Shown: positions 1 to 11,437 of the stretch, one piece after another
Layout: each line of letters starts with the position of its first letter
Position numbering within the stretch: position 1 is the first letter of the stretch
Assembly: GCA_015179125.1 (NCBI GenBank)
Contig: WHVA01000011.1
Coordinates: 248,001 to 312,000, forward strand
Direction: 5' to 3'
DNA from: Gautieria morchelliformis
Taxonomy: Eukaryota; Basidiomycota; Agaricomycetes; Gomphales; Gomphaceae
Length of the DNA: 64,000 nt
Position numbers and translations under genes: made by a program
The notes under the pieces: model-generated
What the model saw: only the letters and a program-made list of their open reading frames with translations
Told to the model about the DNA's origin: nothing
Databases searched by the model: none

Positions 1-372
1 CCATCGACAATTGGATGGACGTCGATGAAGAATGGGAACTTTCCCCATTCCCTCTTGTCGTCTGACCAAGACCAGAGCGATTATATAGATGTCGATGATG
101 AGGATGTCGACTGTTCCCTCGAGACTCTGAGGATATCGGTTATCTTGGAGATGTTCGATATCACCTCAGAGTAATGTTGTGGATCTGAGAATGGCATTGC
201 TGGTTTCCAATCGCATTGGTGATCGATAGGTATAATCAATTAATGCACTCAAAGAGCGGCATCTAACTTCATTCAAAGTCCTCAGGGCTTCATCAGGAAG
301 TGTCACTGTGTGGCGCGTGGGAGCAACCATCAGTGCACTTCCCGTTACTAGAGTCGATGGGTGCAAACTACC
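1..372. other. Left flank, no gene recognised
   Basis: I see no domain, convincing splice structure or repeat in this stretch. Short open frames exist on both strands but none resembles a known protein. It ends where the LTR-A repeat begins. Confidence 0.5.
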
Positions 373-1613
373 TGTCAAGATTGGTTTTTAGGCGTTAATA
401 TCGTGTATTAGTGAACACAGTGAATGCCCGAATGACTTGTGCGAATAAGTATGCCGTTCGGCGAATAGGTGAACCAATAAATGTTCACAAGATAAGAGGG
501 CTGCCCGAGCGGAGCTCGCCCTATCTACAGTCATAGCGAAATAGCCCGTGGCACTTGATGATGTAACGTGCAAGGTGTCATGGAAGGGTTGTCTAAGTAG
601 CCGCAATCCCTTTGCCGTCAGCACAGAAAATAGTTCGAAGGCTAAGGTAACGAAGATGAAGTATGAGAACTCACCAGTGATGCCTAAGTCCTCTTCTGGT
701 TGAAGATAGAAATCTCCAGGAGAAGGCTCAAAACGATGATCACAGTGAGGTCAAGTTTGCACAAGATGGACGACGTATGATAATTGAACTGGAGAATATA
801 CATGCGAATGTAAACTACTTATATCGAATGCTCATAAGGCATCAGCGAATAGGAAAGAGGCCATCATGAGTCAGGGTTGGATAGGGGTGTGCAGTCATGA
901 TACTAAGTAGATGGAATAAACATACAATAGAGTGAGGGAAGAGTGTGAACATGAAACGATGGAGAGTAAAGGTGGAGAAGGCACTCATGTACAAAACCAT
1001 GTCTTGGGACCCGCATACATGCTACCCTGCACGGACTCTTCGTCTACTGGGTTGATCCTGCACGACCTACGGAAGGGATGTCCTGCGAACACACTTTGGC
1101 CATATGAACACCCAAAGGGGTTGGATTAAGAAGATGATGGGGTTAGTGATGAACCATCATGCCAGGTAAATGGTATTGATCGTATTTGATGGTGTGCCTG
1201 CTGGCGAAATGCACAAGCAGCGAATAGCGGTTCGGAGAAATGCGAGGAAGGGTGAATGGAGATGACATAGGGGAGAAGTGGTTGAAGTGGAGGGCAAAGC
1301 CGAGCGAACAAGGGGGAGGAGTGGCGAAAGAGGAAATGGGGATAACAAGGTCCAGGAAATACACAAGTCATGACAGTCCGATCATAGGAACGCCATTGAA
1401 AGAGGGTTGAGCAGAGGAGGTGATAGGCTCAGCGATGACTGCCAAGTCAGTTCAAGGACGTCTATCGTGCTTCGACGGCGTGGCCATGGTAAATGGTGCG
1501 AACAGCGAGGATCGGTTGCTGAACACGGCAAGGGCGATCGGAACGAACACGAAGGTGGAGAGAGAAATGGGAGAACAGAGCATCTGAGCATGGGAAATAA
1601 ATGCGTCATGACA
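373..1613 (+). mobile_element. Solo LTR, family LTR-A (older copy)
   Basis: The 1241-bp unit begins TGTCAAGATTGG and ends GCGTCATGACA, matching the 1269-bp unit at 26197-27465 almost throughout. Both have TG...CA ends typical of LTRs and no internal coding sequence. The flanking 5-mers (ctacc and ctatg) agree only at three positions, so the target duplication has decayed or recombined. The copy differs from the 26-kb copy by substitutions and by a shorter segment near 605-630. I infer an old solo LTR left by LTR-LTR recombination. The matching internal element is not in this window, so its superfamily is unknown. Confidence 0.75.
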
Positions 1614-2570
1614 CTATGTCCCTCTATATCTAAAGTGTGACATATCAAACTGACAGAAGTTTCAGAGGTTACTACAACAAGTCATGCAGCCAGTGCATGA
1701 CAGCAGAAAGCTAGGAGCAACAGGTAAGTCATGCTCATCTCAACCGCTCGCTAGCACTTAGATATCCTAATAGCCGTGTTGTGGACCTGAAGTCAGAGTG
1801 TAAAGGCAAGGGGTTGCCCGTGGGTGGGTTGGGACGAAGAAGGGTAGCCACCAGCACTGGTGGCCCACTGGCGACACCAATGTAAGTGAAATATCTATCC
1901 TAATATGGTCAAAGTCAGTCGCCGGTCATCGTCCCCCTGTGTGATACGCCTCGAAGTAATTTTCTTGATTTCTTCATCCAATTCGTCACCTCATCACCAA
2001 CATTCCCTTGCCCATCCAGCTAATCACACAGTTCAGTGTTCCCTCCAGTAGAGCCCTTCCGTCCCTCTGGCTCACAATGAGACTGCGGTTGGCCGCTACC
2101 TCAGGCATCCGCTGGGGTTTCCTGCCTGCCGTACTTCCGCACCCGTCTCTATTGCAGCTGTCGTTGATTGCAAAATTGGCAGTAGTTGTGATTGGTGGTG
2201 CCTTGAAAAGGTGAGGACTTTGTTCGATGCCTGGAACTGCCTGCGGGTCTTTGTATGTCAAGTCGTGATTTGAGGTCTCTCTTGTCCGCAGTTCAGCTGT
2301 GGTTAATGGGAGCCACCCGTGACGCATTTGTGTTAGGTTTTCGGTGCGGACCTTGAGAGTTAACAATAATCACATTTGTCTGAGCTCTGTCAAATGCGTA
2401 AGGAATCTAACTACGGTGACTCGACTTAAATATCCTGTGCCCAAGCTTACTAATCTTCTAGTAGCTTCTAGCGCTCGCCATACTCCAACAATAATTACTA
2501 AGAGCACTGCTTAGCACAGCTGAGCATGGCCAGGTACAGCCTAGTTGTCATGACTGACCATGATCCCCAT
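1614..2570. other. Anonymous DNA
   Basis: No gene, terminal repeat or tandem repeat was recognised here. The open frames are short and overlap on both strands. Confidence 0.4.
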
Positions 2571-2786
2571 TGTTTGGTGAAGCCAAACAGGCTGCACAGT
2601 TGCTATGGCTGCATATAGCAACTGTTTGGGACTCAGCTGGAAATACTGAGAGAGCCATCCTGCTGGACTTGTGGGTGCTTGGGTGACTATAAGTCCGAAA
2701 ATGCGGCCACCGCCGAGGTGCCCGGCGGAGTTTGAAATAGAGCGCCCGGAACAGAGTTGTGGGTGCTAGAGGATCCACAACTCTGT
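2571..2786. repeat. Cluster of three short hairpins
   Basis: Three perfect inverted repeats lie within 216 bp. They are TGTTTGG/CCAAACA (2571-2589), CAGTTGCTAT/ATAGCAACTG (2597-2624) and ACAGAGTTGTGG/CCACAACTCTGT (2751-2786). The CCAAACAG of the first could instead pair with CTGTTTGG just after the second, so alternative folds exist. Function unknown. Confidence 0.55.
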
Positions 2787-2960
2787 AATGACAGAAAAAA
2801 GGTAGTTTGAGCCATGGAGACTTTGGAAAAATAAGGAAAAATATAAGATAACTAGAGGAATGTTTGAAAAGCCTTTCCCCAGTTATATTAACAGCATACA
2901 TATACTGTTAATTCTTCAAATATATTTTTACATGTTGTCAAGACAAAAAGAAAAGACTAG

Positions 2961-2998
2961 GGCTGGTTGAGCAGCCTTCCTTGGCTGGTTGAACAGCC
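2961..2998. repeat. Two tandem imperfect dyads
   Basis: GGCTGGTTGAGCAGCC at 2961-2976 is followed after 6 bp by GGCTGGTTGAACAGCC at 2983-2998. Each has GGCTG/CAGCC arms. Such repeated dyads can mark LTR or promoter regions, but I could not define element ends around them. Confidence 0.45.
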
Positions 2999-3216
2999 GT
3001 TCCCCTACAAGCAGACACAGTCCGATGTTCCCAGTTAGTTATGTATTTAGTGTGTTATGAAAATAATTACAGCAGGTTATTAAAGCCACAGTAGTGCTTC
3101 CCCTTTGAGAAGAGTAACACGAAGTATTGTAATTACAAGTTGTTCGATGCAAGTATTGACGCCGGTAGCATGGGCACACCTAAAATGTTCAGAAGTCTGG
3201 CAAATGGGGGTAAAAG

Positions 3217-3403
3217 TTGTGATTATTTTCGTGATTAGGCCCCGTTGAACTGTGATTCGCAGGGGCTCAGACCGTGATTCACGCAGACTTCTGGCTCAAA
3301 ACCATGATTCGTGCGGCCCCAAGGTGTGATTCACGTCATGAGTTCGGCGGGCGCTTGGTCACGATGCGGGTGTGATTTGAACTCCGAATCACAAAATTTC
3401 TGA
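3217..3403. repeat. Cluster of TGATTC-type short repeats
   Basis: Seven TGATT words (several extended to GTGATTCACG or GTGATTCGC) and one reverse-complement AATCA word occur within about 190 bp, just outside the left end of the KDZ-type element. They could be subterminal binding repeats of some element or a degraded tandem array. No ends were found. Confidence 0.4.
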
Positions 3404-3844
3404 TGGGAACAACTGTGATGATGGCAAGGCCGATGCCGCGAGAGCAACCCGGCCATTCACACGGCGTCCATGGACACGTCTATGGACATGTCCATGGACC
3501 TGTTAACCCTAATTCGTTAGTAAGATGAGTGTACATGTGGGTGGCGACAATAATAGATACATACCATTGCCTCATACAGGTGACTTGGGAACTCGACCGC
3601 GTCGTTCCCCATAACGTCGTGCTCGCTGTTCTTCGGATAGATGTCGGCCCTGAGCTCATCGCCCGGCACAACGAGCCACCTTAAGCCCACGTTTGGAAAA
3701 CGTTCCTCACGGCGACCGTGTCTAAGGCTTCCCTGTACGACACATCGCACCGGCCCAGATCCCCGTGTTATTTTCACATATGACACATTCCTTCACCTGC
3801 GTCCTTTGCGGCCTTGTCTCCGATCCTCGTCGATGGCCCAATGA

Positions 3845-6163
3845 CGTCTGCTTTCAGTCCTGGTAGAGACGCCTGAGCTAGCTCAGCTTCCATTTGACAT
3901 TCTCGTCACCTTCGTAGGCCTTATTCGACATGTCAAGCCACATCTCATGTGGAACCAACACTCCCAGATCACTGATCCCCCCAACACACTGCCTGTCAGC
4001 ATCCATTGCTTCATGCGTGACGCGTTAGATATCACCGATGAACTCGGTAAAGTTTTGTGGGAGACATTGAAGGGGTTTGCCTGGGCAGAACCAGATGACG
4101 ATACGAACAAATGGCTGGCGAAGAGGTCAGTAGCATTGCTACCTCTATTCCTCCGACACGGACCCGCCTATGGAGTTGGTGAGTCTTATTACATTGCAGG
4201 CCAGGTAGATTAGAACTAATCTGAGGATGATACTAGGATTCTATGATTTTTACCCACCACATCGCACATGCATCAACCCTGCATGTGAAAAGCGAACATG
4301 GTCAGGTGATCACCAGGCATACGAGCATCCAGAGCTCATGGAGCCGATTACATTCGCGGCCACCATATTAACCAAAGACTTCGGTGCGCTCCCTAGCTAC
4401 AACACGTCGCTGGCCTGTAGAAGTAAGTTGGATGTAGTTTTCATAATCGATGCAATCCTAACAATCAAATAGGATGCAGTATGCGTTACTACTACAACTA
4501 TCGGGTCAGCACGGGTATACGCACCTATTACCAGGGTATCCCTCACTTCATACAGGCTTCACAACGCTTTTTTATTGAAACGGCACACTGTGAAGTATTT
4601 GCTACTATGATGAATTGCGCCTGGTAAGTCTTGATTCCAAAAATCATAATAATCTGACACATGTGTTTATACTGCTGGCCAGGACCTCTGCAACCAACTG
4701 CGCACACATCTATAACATATCGTTTGCGCCCGACAATATCAAGCCATTCCTTCCGATGGAATGGAAACCAAAGCTCTCTCTCTACTACGATGATGTTTGG
4801 GATTCCTTTTTTATCTATAGCCTCCTACTCGATAATGCACAATGCAGGACCATCCTCCAAGTACCCAATCAAGCAAAAACGCAAGCTGATCGACTACGAC
4901 CAGCATTAGAAGCAAGGACACAGCATATGATGGGCACTGGGCAACCTGAATGGAACCATGCATGTGAGACATGCACCCACATAATGAAGACAGAAAGCGG
5001 CGAACTACGTTCGTCAGTCCTGATATTGCCTATATTTCAATTCTGACGATTCTTATCAGGCAAAATACGCTCTGTTGTTACAGACAGCATTACATTGGGA
5101 CACCCATGCTGTGCTGGCGCTTTAGACTGCAAGATACCGCTTGAAAACAATAAGTCAATCTACTGTCAACAGCACGAGTACAAACTGAAGATATGCGCGG
5201 TGGTTACCTGCAACCGAACAGTCGACACTGGTTTCAAGACATGCAGCGATCCCGAGCATTGTGCATGTGAAGAGTACCATAACAAGATGGGGAAGGCGAT
5301 GTTTCAGCTCAAGTCCCGTTTAGAATGAAATAAAACCTCTCAGCCTACCTCTTCTTTGCCTGTGGAGGTCACGGAGACATCTGAAACACAACACAGCACC
5401 ATTCGCGCTGAAGACGCCCTTCAGGAATCTTTTCAGCAGAACGAGGGGGTGGGTGCCGAAGATGAACAAGTGTTTATTAATAAAGATGGTTCACTCGAAG
5501 CTCCTCCCCCAGATCCTGCAGCTTCTTGCCCTGATAAACCTGACATGGGGAACTGTAAAGGCGCGCTTTGGATGCAAACGAACGCACAATGAGGAGCTGT
5601 GCGTTGCTTTGTGCGGCGTGATATTGGGCCGTGCTACATTCTACGGTTCAGAAGGTCCCAATGGTGTTCGTGTAAGTCATGTTTCGTTTGCATCGAGTCA
5701 ACAGTTACTTACCCATATACAGGAATTTTGGCATGGTGTATTCCCTACAAAAGCGTCTCTGCCTGAAGTCCTGTGGATGGACACGAACTGCCTCATCGCC
5801 GCGATGCTGGCTGCAGAGGGCAACACATACTTCAAGAGGTGTGCCCTCCCTGTTGATGTCTTCCACTATGATGGTAAATACATGAAGACTGATTCATTTT
5901 GTGTGCAAAATTGCAACCTGCGTCTCTGGCCAGAACTTATCACACCTGATGGTCGCTGGCGTTTTAACTCATCAGTTGCAGAACAAACAAATGCCTGGGT
6001 TGGAGGGTTTATCTCCATTGTTCGAGAGATGCGTGTGGACCGGTATAACTTTTTTTTAGATGAAATGATTCGGCGGCGCAATGACATCATGGTGGGTGAG
6101 CTGTGGAAGAGGCACCAGGCACCATATAACATCCCACGAGAGGAACTGCTCTGCACGGACTGA
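3845..6163 (+). pseudogene. KDZ-associated transposase with CxC5/CxC6 clusters (decayed)
   Basis: Exons joined by short GT-AG introns (4179-4236, 4423-4472, 4624-4682, probably 5009-5059, 5672-5722) encode an N-terminal helical region, then a CxC5-like cluster (FYDFYPPHRTC near 4237, CRRCSMRYYYNYR across the second intron). A CxC6-like cluster (GHPCCAGALDCK to CSDPEHCACEEYHNKMGKA, 5098-5300) follows. The C-terminal part has LWMDTN, LPVDVFHY and AEQTNAWVGG, candidate acidic residues of an RNase H-fold transposase. CxC5 and CxC6 are defined as cysteine clusters associated with KDZ transposases. An in-frame TGA at 5326-5328 and a frameshift near 5540-5555 break the frame. The start was not found: an in-frame stop precedes 3845 and the first exon is missing or undetected. 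Confidence 0.7.
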
Positions 6164-6445
6164 TTCACACTCGTACATGGTGCGTTGGTAGTAGGCGCAG
6201 AGACTGGTACTTACGCATTTGCAGTATGCAGTAACATATGCATGTCGCAAGAGGTTTTATTGAGACAGCTCAAGGACAGAGTTCATAGCAACAATGGGCA
6301 GTAGAGTTTAGCAATGATAACCGAGTTGGGAAATAATGACGAATATTTGAGCAATAATGACTTGCGAATGATTGAATGCAGTATTGAGAGAATCGGCATC
6401 TACGATGATAAGAAATAATAAGCGATAGAAAGATGAAGCCTACAC

Positions 6446-9204
6446 TCAGTCATCAATAATAATAACCTCCCCTCCATTAGGCGTTGTAACGACAGGATAA
6501 TCCTCTACGGCTCGTATGTCGTCATCAAACTCCTCATGCTTCATGTGGATGATCGATGATTCATCAGGCATCACACCTTTCCCCTTGTTACATTGGTGAC
6601 ATCACCTACTCTGGATCCAGCTCTCCATCCTCGAAAACTCGACAAATGTCGCTTCACCCGCTGTCCCAGTTGCGAGAGGAAATCAGGAGGCGCCCCACAT
6701 GCAACTCATCTTCAAAATGTCCATGGCTTTGCTGCGTCTGCAGCGTTCACGCACTGCGATCAGAGAGCAAGTGATCTCCGGAACAAGGACAAGTCGAAGG
6801 AACTGAGGCATGTTCATCGGTTTAATAGATTGCGGAGTGGGAGTATTGGGAGGATATAGTTCCTGCATCATCTCATGAATAACAAGGAATCCCTGTTCTC
6901 CAAAACTGCGGAATGGTATTGGTGAATATATAATGTACAATTAAACAAAAGAATGAGACACATACTATCCTGCACTTCTGATAAAGCCAAGACTGTTAAA
7001 GTAGTCATCGAGTGAAGGCTCAGAGAGGTCTTCGCCATCTTCCAGCACTTCCTTCACCTCGATAAAGAGCTCGTTGGCTGGCGCATGTGCAACCAAAGTG
7101 TCGCAGTGATCTGTAAGCTTGCTAACTGTGTCCCGGATCCAGTCTTCATCAACAGTTATTGGCCAATTCAGCTCAGATCCAAGCTTTGTGGGTTCATCGG
7201 TGTCGAAGCGGTGGACAGCACAAAGGAGCCGTGTATGTTCATCTGTGCGGGATTTTTTGGGGGCATGTCCATTCTTATACCATATGTAGAGCTTCAGCAA
7301 GTGTTCAAGCCGTGTGGAGATAATTTCAGGCAGTTTTTCCTGGCAAGCTGGACATGTTTCTGGATACAATACTATTAGAGATGGTTTACGATGGAACCAA
7401 TACATACTCATCGTTTCGGTATCCATAGCCGGCATATCAGCAATAAGAACCAAGTCTCCTTCCTCAGCCATCGCCACAACCCTTCTCTCTGCTTCATCGG
7501 ACACTGCTCGTTCTTTCAGTTCTTCTTCCTCGCTCTCGTCAGCATCATTGTAATAATATAATCACTTACCTTTTCTCTTCAGTGAACGTAAATGCTGTCC
7601 CTGCTGCAAGTTTTGCCAACCGCTTCTTTCCTCAGACTGGTTTTCCTTCAACTCTAGCCTCAAAGTATGGCCATCTTGCTTCCTCCACACGTCCCTTTGC
7701 AATATAAGCATCGTAGATTGCTTCGTTGTAGTCGCAAGCCTTTTCGAGTATACGACGCTTGTTGATAAGGGTCTGGCGCACACATGGTAGACCAAATGCT
7801 GCCTTAAATGCTTCTTGCTGCTGCTGTCCTTGCTTTATATTTAAGTCATATGCTTCCAATCCCTGAATAACATCGAGAACAAAGAAGTCATTTGGCCATT
7901 GCATTACTCCGAGTGTGGCTGTATTTGGAAATGAAGACTTATGTGGGTACTCCATGTCATCTTGCATGAGTGTCATGCTGGTAGAGGTTGATACCGAGTA
8001 TGTTTTATATGTGCAGGCCATAATGGCATCAATGTTAGCAGCAGGTGGAGAATATGAATCAAGATATGTGGTAGTAGTGACTGCGGGCTGAAGGGCTGCC
8101 TCAACAGATTGTTGACAATGAGATGATGGTTGATATGCATATAGCTTGTCATAAATGCCTGAGGATGATGAGAGCTTTGCTGATTTGGAATAGGGAGAGA
8201 CTGAATCTTCGCCTCTGCGCTTGATATTCTTTGCTTTGATGTTTTGGTAATGCGGTTGTCGGTTGATTTCAATCTGCAAGTTAACACACACATTCTCTGG
8301 GAGGTCATAAGCTCGGTAGAGTAGTCGTTGACCTGGTTGTATTTTCCAGCGAGTAGACATCTGGTGGGTGCGCCATTCACCTTGAGTAAACGCATGACAG
8401 AGTGACCTTGGCTGGAGCCCGAGAACCTCCATGAGATCAAAGTTCGGTGTTTTGATGCTATCAACGGACATGTAAGGGGTTGGCACCTGGATCGCAATAA
8501 TAAGTGGTGGCCTATCAGGCTGCAAGGGAATATTATTGTAATTAATTAACTAGAATAAATTGAATAATATGCACCTCTGCAAACCAAACAAAGCTATGTG
8601 ACTGTTCAATTTCTGTCCGGTTTTTTTGGAGCTGGCGCTCATGGGCCAAGGCCGTTGCCTCGACATTCAGGGCATTTTGTCGGGCAACCTGCCACCCAGG
8701 CGGCAATGGATATGACAGGTTCCAGAGAGGTACAGAAGGCACTGAGGGACAAGCAGAGGTGGCTGAATGAGCAGGAGGGAGAGTGGGAGGAGGAGGTAGT
8801 GGAAGAGTGACAGGTAGTACAGCCGGTTGTAAAGCTAAGATCGGTTGCTCCACATTTACTGGGTTCTCTTGTTGTGGGAAGCCATTTCTTCATAGTTGAT
8901 GAGCCCGGTAGTTACAGAGAGCGCGAGTAGGGTTTGCCATTGCAGTGTTAACACAGCATTTTTTGCAACAGCCATCGGTGCAGTCCTTGTTCCCACGCAA
9001 GCTCCCACAGCGTGGACATCCACCGCTAGCTGGAATAGACGACACATGCAGTTGAGGGATAGGTGCAAGTGGAGCGAGAAGGAAAAGCGGGGACTGGTGC
9101 TGGCTGGTCGTTATTTGGTGGAATGGCGGCCATTTGGTGGTGGATAAAGATGCTGCCGCAGCTAATACACTGTAGATATAGCTATAGTAGTAGCTTATAG
9201 GCAT
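6446..9204 (-). pseudogene. Cys-rich multi-exon accessory gene of the KDZ element (decayed)
   Basis: I do not recognise the function. Read on the minus strand, it has a Pro/Ser-rich start and a cysteine cluster CPRCGSLRGNKDC...CCKKCC near 8960-9010. A long middle region follows (introns 8520-8574 and about 7533-7569), then a CPACQEKLP motif near 7345. After an intron at about 6907-6966 comes a C-terminal block FGEQGFLVIHEMM...FLRLVLVPE, ending in an acidic tail with stop at 6446-6448. In-frame TGA codons at 8890-8892 and 7632-7634 interrupt an otherwise continuous frame, and another disruption lies near 6690. From memory this architecture recurs in mushroom genomes. It converges on the transposase gene and lies inside the same terminal repeats, suggesting an accessory gene of the transposon. 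Confidence 0.5.
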
Positions 9205-9728
9205 GAGGAGAATACAAGATCATACCTTTTGGTATGCTTTGCCCACGTTATTTCTTTTCGATGTCTTCACAATGTTCAGCTCACCGTACTCACCCACACA
9301 GCTAGAGGCTCTGCAAATTGTTCTCGCGGCTATTCATCGTAATGGGTTACTGGGACTCAGTTGTCGTTTATCGGTTCAAATTGTGAATGGGACGACATGA
9401 TGGTTCACTTGCATCCAAATGGCCACGGTCAAAGGGAGGGAAAGACAAAAATTTTAATCCAGCGGGTAGTATTACACAATTGGTCTAGATATGGGCATGG
9501 ACATGTGGCAGACATCGTAATATCCTCGCGGTAAAAAGGGGGCATATGAAAATATTTTAGTTCGGCTGCTGGATACTCATCTGTGTATATATGGCAGATA
9601 TGGACGCGTTCTGGTGGTTCATGGTTGGGCGTGGTTCGTGGGGTTCAGTGGGCGTTGAGGTCACATGACTTTATGTTTTAGGGTTTGTGGGTCCATGGAT
9701 GCGTCCATAGACCGTAGACCGGGTGCGA

Positions 9729-11321
9729 CAGGAAACCCCGGCCGCTGGGAGATAGTCAGCTGACAGGTCCGTCGGACTGGTCCGCTGACACATAACCCTA
9801 ATGGACCCACGCCACATATCCCCCACAACGCCACTTATGTACCCACAACACGTCAACAACAACAATATAGCCGTTTTTTCTTCGCTCAACAGTATCCACA
9901 TCGTCTTTGTTCACCACTGAATGGCTCCCTTACTGTAGCAGTCGCTTCTGTCCCTGTTCCTATTCCCCAGCAGCTCCGGCCTCAACCAGCACCCCCTCAA
10001 CCTCCGTACATACTCGGCTTGTCCTACGTGCAGGTTTCGACGTGTTCAATGTGATGCGTACCATTGCAGGCGGCGCCCCTAGCGAGGCCGCCACAGCAAG
10101 ACAACTATTGAAGGCCGTACTGTGGCCTGGTAAAAATACACGTATATAAAGCAGAGCAAAAAGTAGCTGAACTGACGACGGGAGAAGGCATTAAAACCCC
10201 CGGAGGGGAAAAAGCATTTTAGCCGTGCAGAGATGTGATTGGAGAGAGAAGGGGGGGCGGAGATGCAAAAAAACTAAGAAAACAAGGCTACATGAAGCCT
10301 GTACGCACGGGCCAAGCGAGCCGGAATGCTTAATCACCTGTGAGAATGTGTAAGTGCGACCCAAGCGAGTGAGCGAACAAGGGGATAAAATAAATAAGCC
10401 GGAGTGGGCCCCTCACTAACACACAAAAACAATCTGTGACTTTGATCCTGACACATCGAAGTGAGACTCTGGCCTACAGAGGGGAGCCTTTTAAACACAC
10501 AGCCGTGGTGATGGAATATACGTTCAGCGGAACGAAGATTAGCAGCAGCGAAGGGTAAGCGCACCTGAAAAGAAAAGATAGAAAAAAAGGAGCAAAGGCG
10601 AGGAAAAGACGCGGGTGACCCAACAGCGTGTACATGCAACCTGCAGGGGCAAGTCGGTGCAACAGTTAAGCCAGCGGCCCGGGCGGAACTCACCTTGGGT
10701 TCCTAGTGAGGCTGTCGCAGCAAGAAAACCATTGAAGGCCGTAAAGAGCGTAGAAGTGTGAACACAAGATGAAGTGGTGAACGAAGAAGTTTTCTCATGA
10801 CAGTGCGTCGACAGTGGAATGACAGTGAATTCGGAAAGGCCCTACATGGTCCAACCCCTCAACTTCCCCAGGGAGAGCGAGTGGTACCCTCTTTCAGCCT
10901 TTCTTCGCGTCGGCTCCGCGTCGTCCCCTCAGGACCACCCTATACAGCCCACCCCATCCTCGCCCCGCACCAACTGCCGTCTCCCGCGCCCACGTCGCCA
11001 GGACTACGAGCATGTCCCCGAACTCAACTACGATGCCAGCGCACGCACACTGGAGGCCCAGCATTCTGCAGCCACGGCTGACTCTGACTCGAGTGCTTGC
11101 AAAACAATTGGGTGCTTGCAAACCTACAACTTGAAAGCGTCGAAGGACCAGGTCAAAAACATATGTCTCCAAGGGCCATGCCGGCGATGCCGGCCTCTAG
11201 ACGTCATCGAGTGACGTGACTTCATCACCCATAGGCGTGTATGGGTGATTAGGGCTACATGTCCGCGGACCAGTCCGACGGACCTGTCAGCTGACTATCT
11301 CCCAACGGCCGGGTTGCTCTC
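9729..11321. mobile_element. Non-autonomous element nested in the KDZ right end
   Basis: It is flanked on both sides by the identical 8-mer GGGTGCGA (9721-9728 and 11322-11329). The ends form an inverted repeat of about 73 bp: CAGGAAACCCCGGCCGCTGG on the left, and the reverse complement GAGAGCAACCCGGCCGTTGG on the right. Both continue through GGGAGATAGTCAGCTGAC to an AACCCTAAT or GCCCTAAT block. The interior has no transposase. The termini resemble those of the surrounding KDZ-type element, so it is probably mobilised by the same enzyme. hAT elements also make 8-bp duplications and often start CAG, so that superfamily is an alternative. Confidence 0.75.
10080..10743 (+). repeat. Pair of imperfect 40-bp direct repeats
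   Basis: The segments at 10080-10119 and 10704-10743 share TAG(C/T)GAGGC and ATTGAAGGCCGTA with about 85% identity. They lie inside the nested element, 624 bp apart. Most differences are C/T or A/G transitions. They may mark a small older insertion or an internal duplication. Confidence 0.45.
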
Positions 11322-11437
11322 GGGTGCGAGCGGCCGGGCCTTTCTGGACGCCGCACAGCTTTGGAAGCCGACGCACCCACAGATGTCAACAGAGTTTGGC
11401 GGGCGTGTCATCGCCTCTCTCATCTCTCTCTCTCCCC

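Larger units (their letters stand above)
3440..11346. mobile_element. KDZ-type DNA transposon with two genes
   Basis: The left end (GAGAGCAACCCGGCC, 3440-3454) resembles the reverse complement of the right end (CAGAAAGGCCCGGCC, ending at 11346). Further inside, both ends share a GGTCCATGGAC/TCCATAGAC block followed by AACCCTAA (3466-3510 and about 9675-9716). The flanking 8-mers gatgccgc (3432-3439) and gacgccgc (11347-11354) differ at one base, fitting an 8-bp target duplication. The element encodes a CxC5/CxC6-KDZ-like transposase remnant (+) and a convergent cysteine-rich gene (-). A smaller element with related ends (9729-11321) is nested inside the right terminal repeat. The outer boundaries are inferred and moderately certain. 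Confidence 0.6.

Noticed and set aside
6556..6859. Plus-strand frame with CPSC motif
   Set aside because: Overlaps the C-terminal part of the minus-strand accessory gene, whose conserved-looking blocks and acidic tail are better supported.
3439..11322. Perfect 16-bp inverted match CGAGAGCAACCCGGCC / GGCCGGGTTGCTCTCG as ends of one element
   Set aside because: The right partner belongs to the nested 1.59-kb element, which has its own perfect 8-bp duplication. The larger element fits better ending at 11346.
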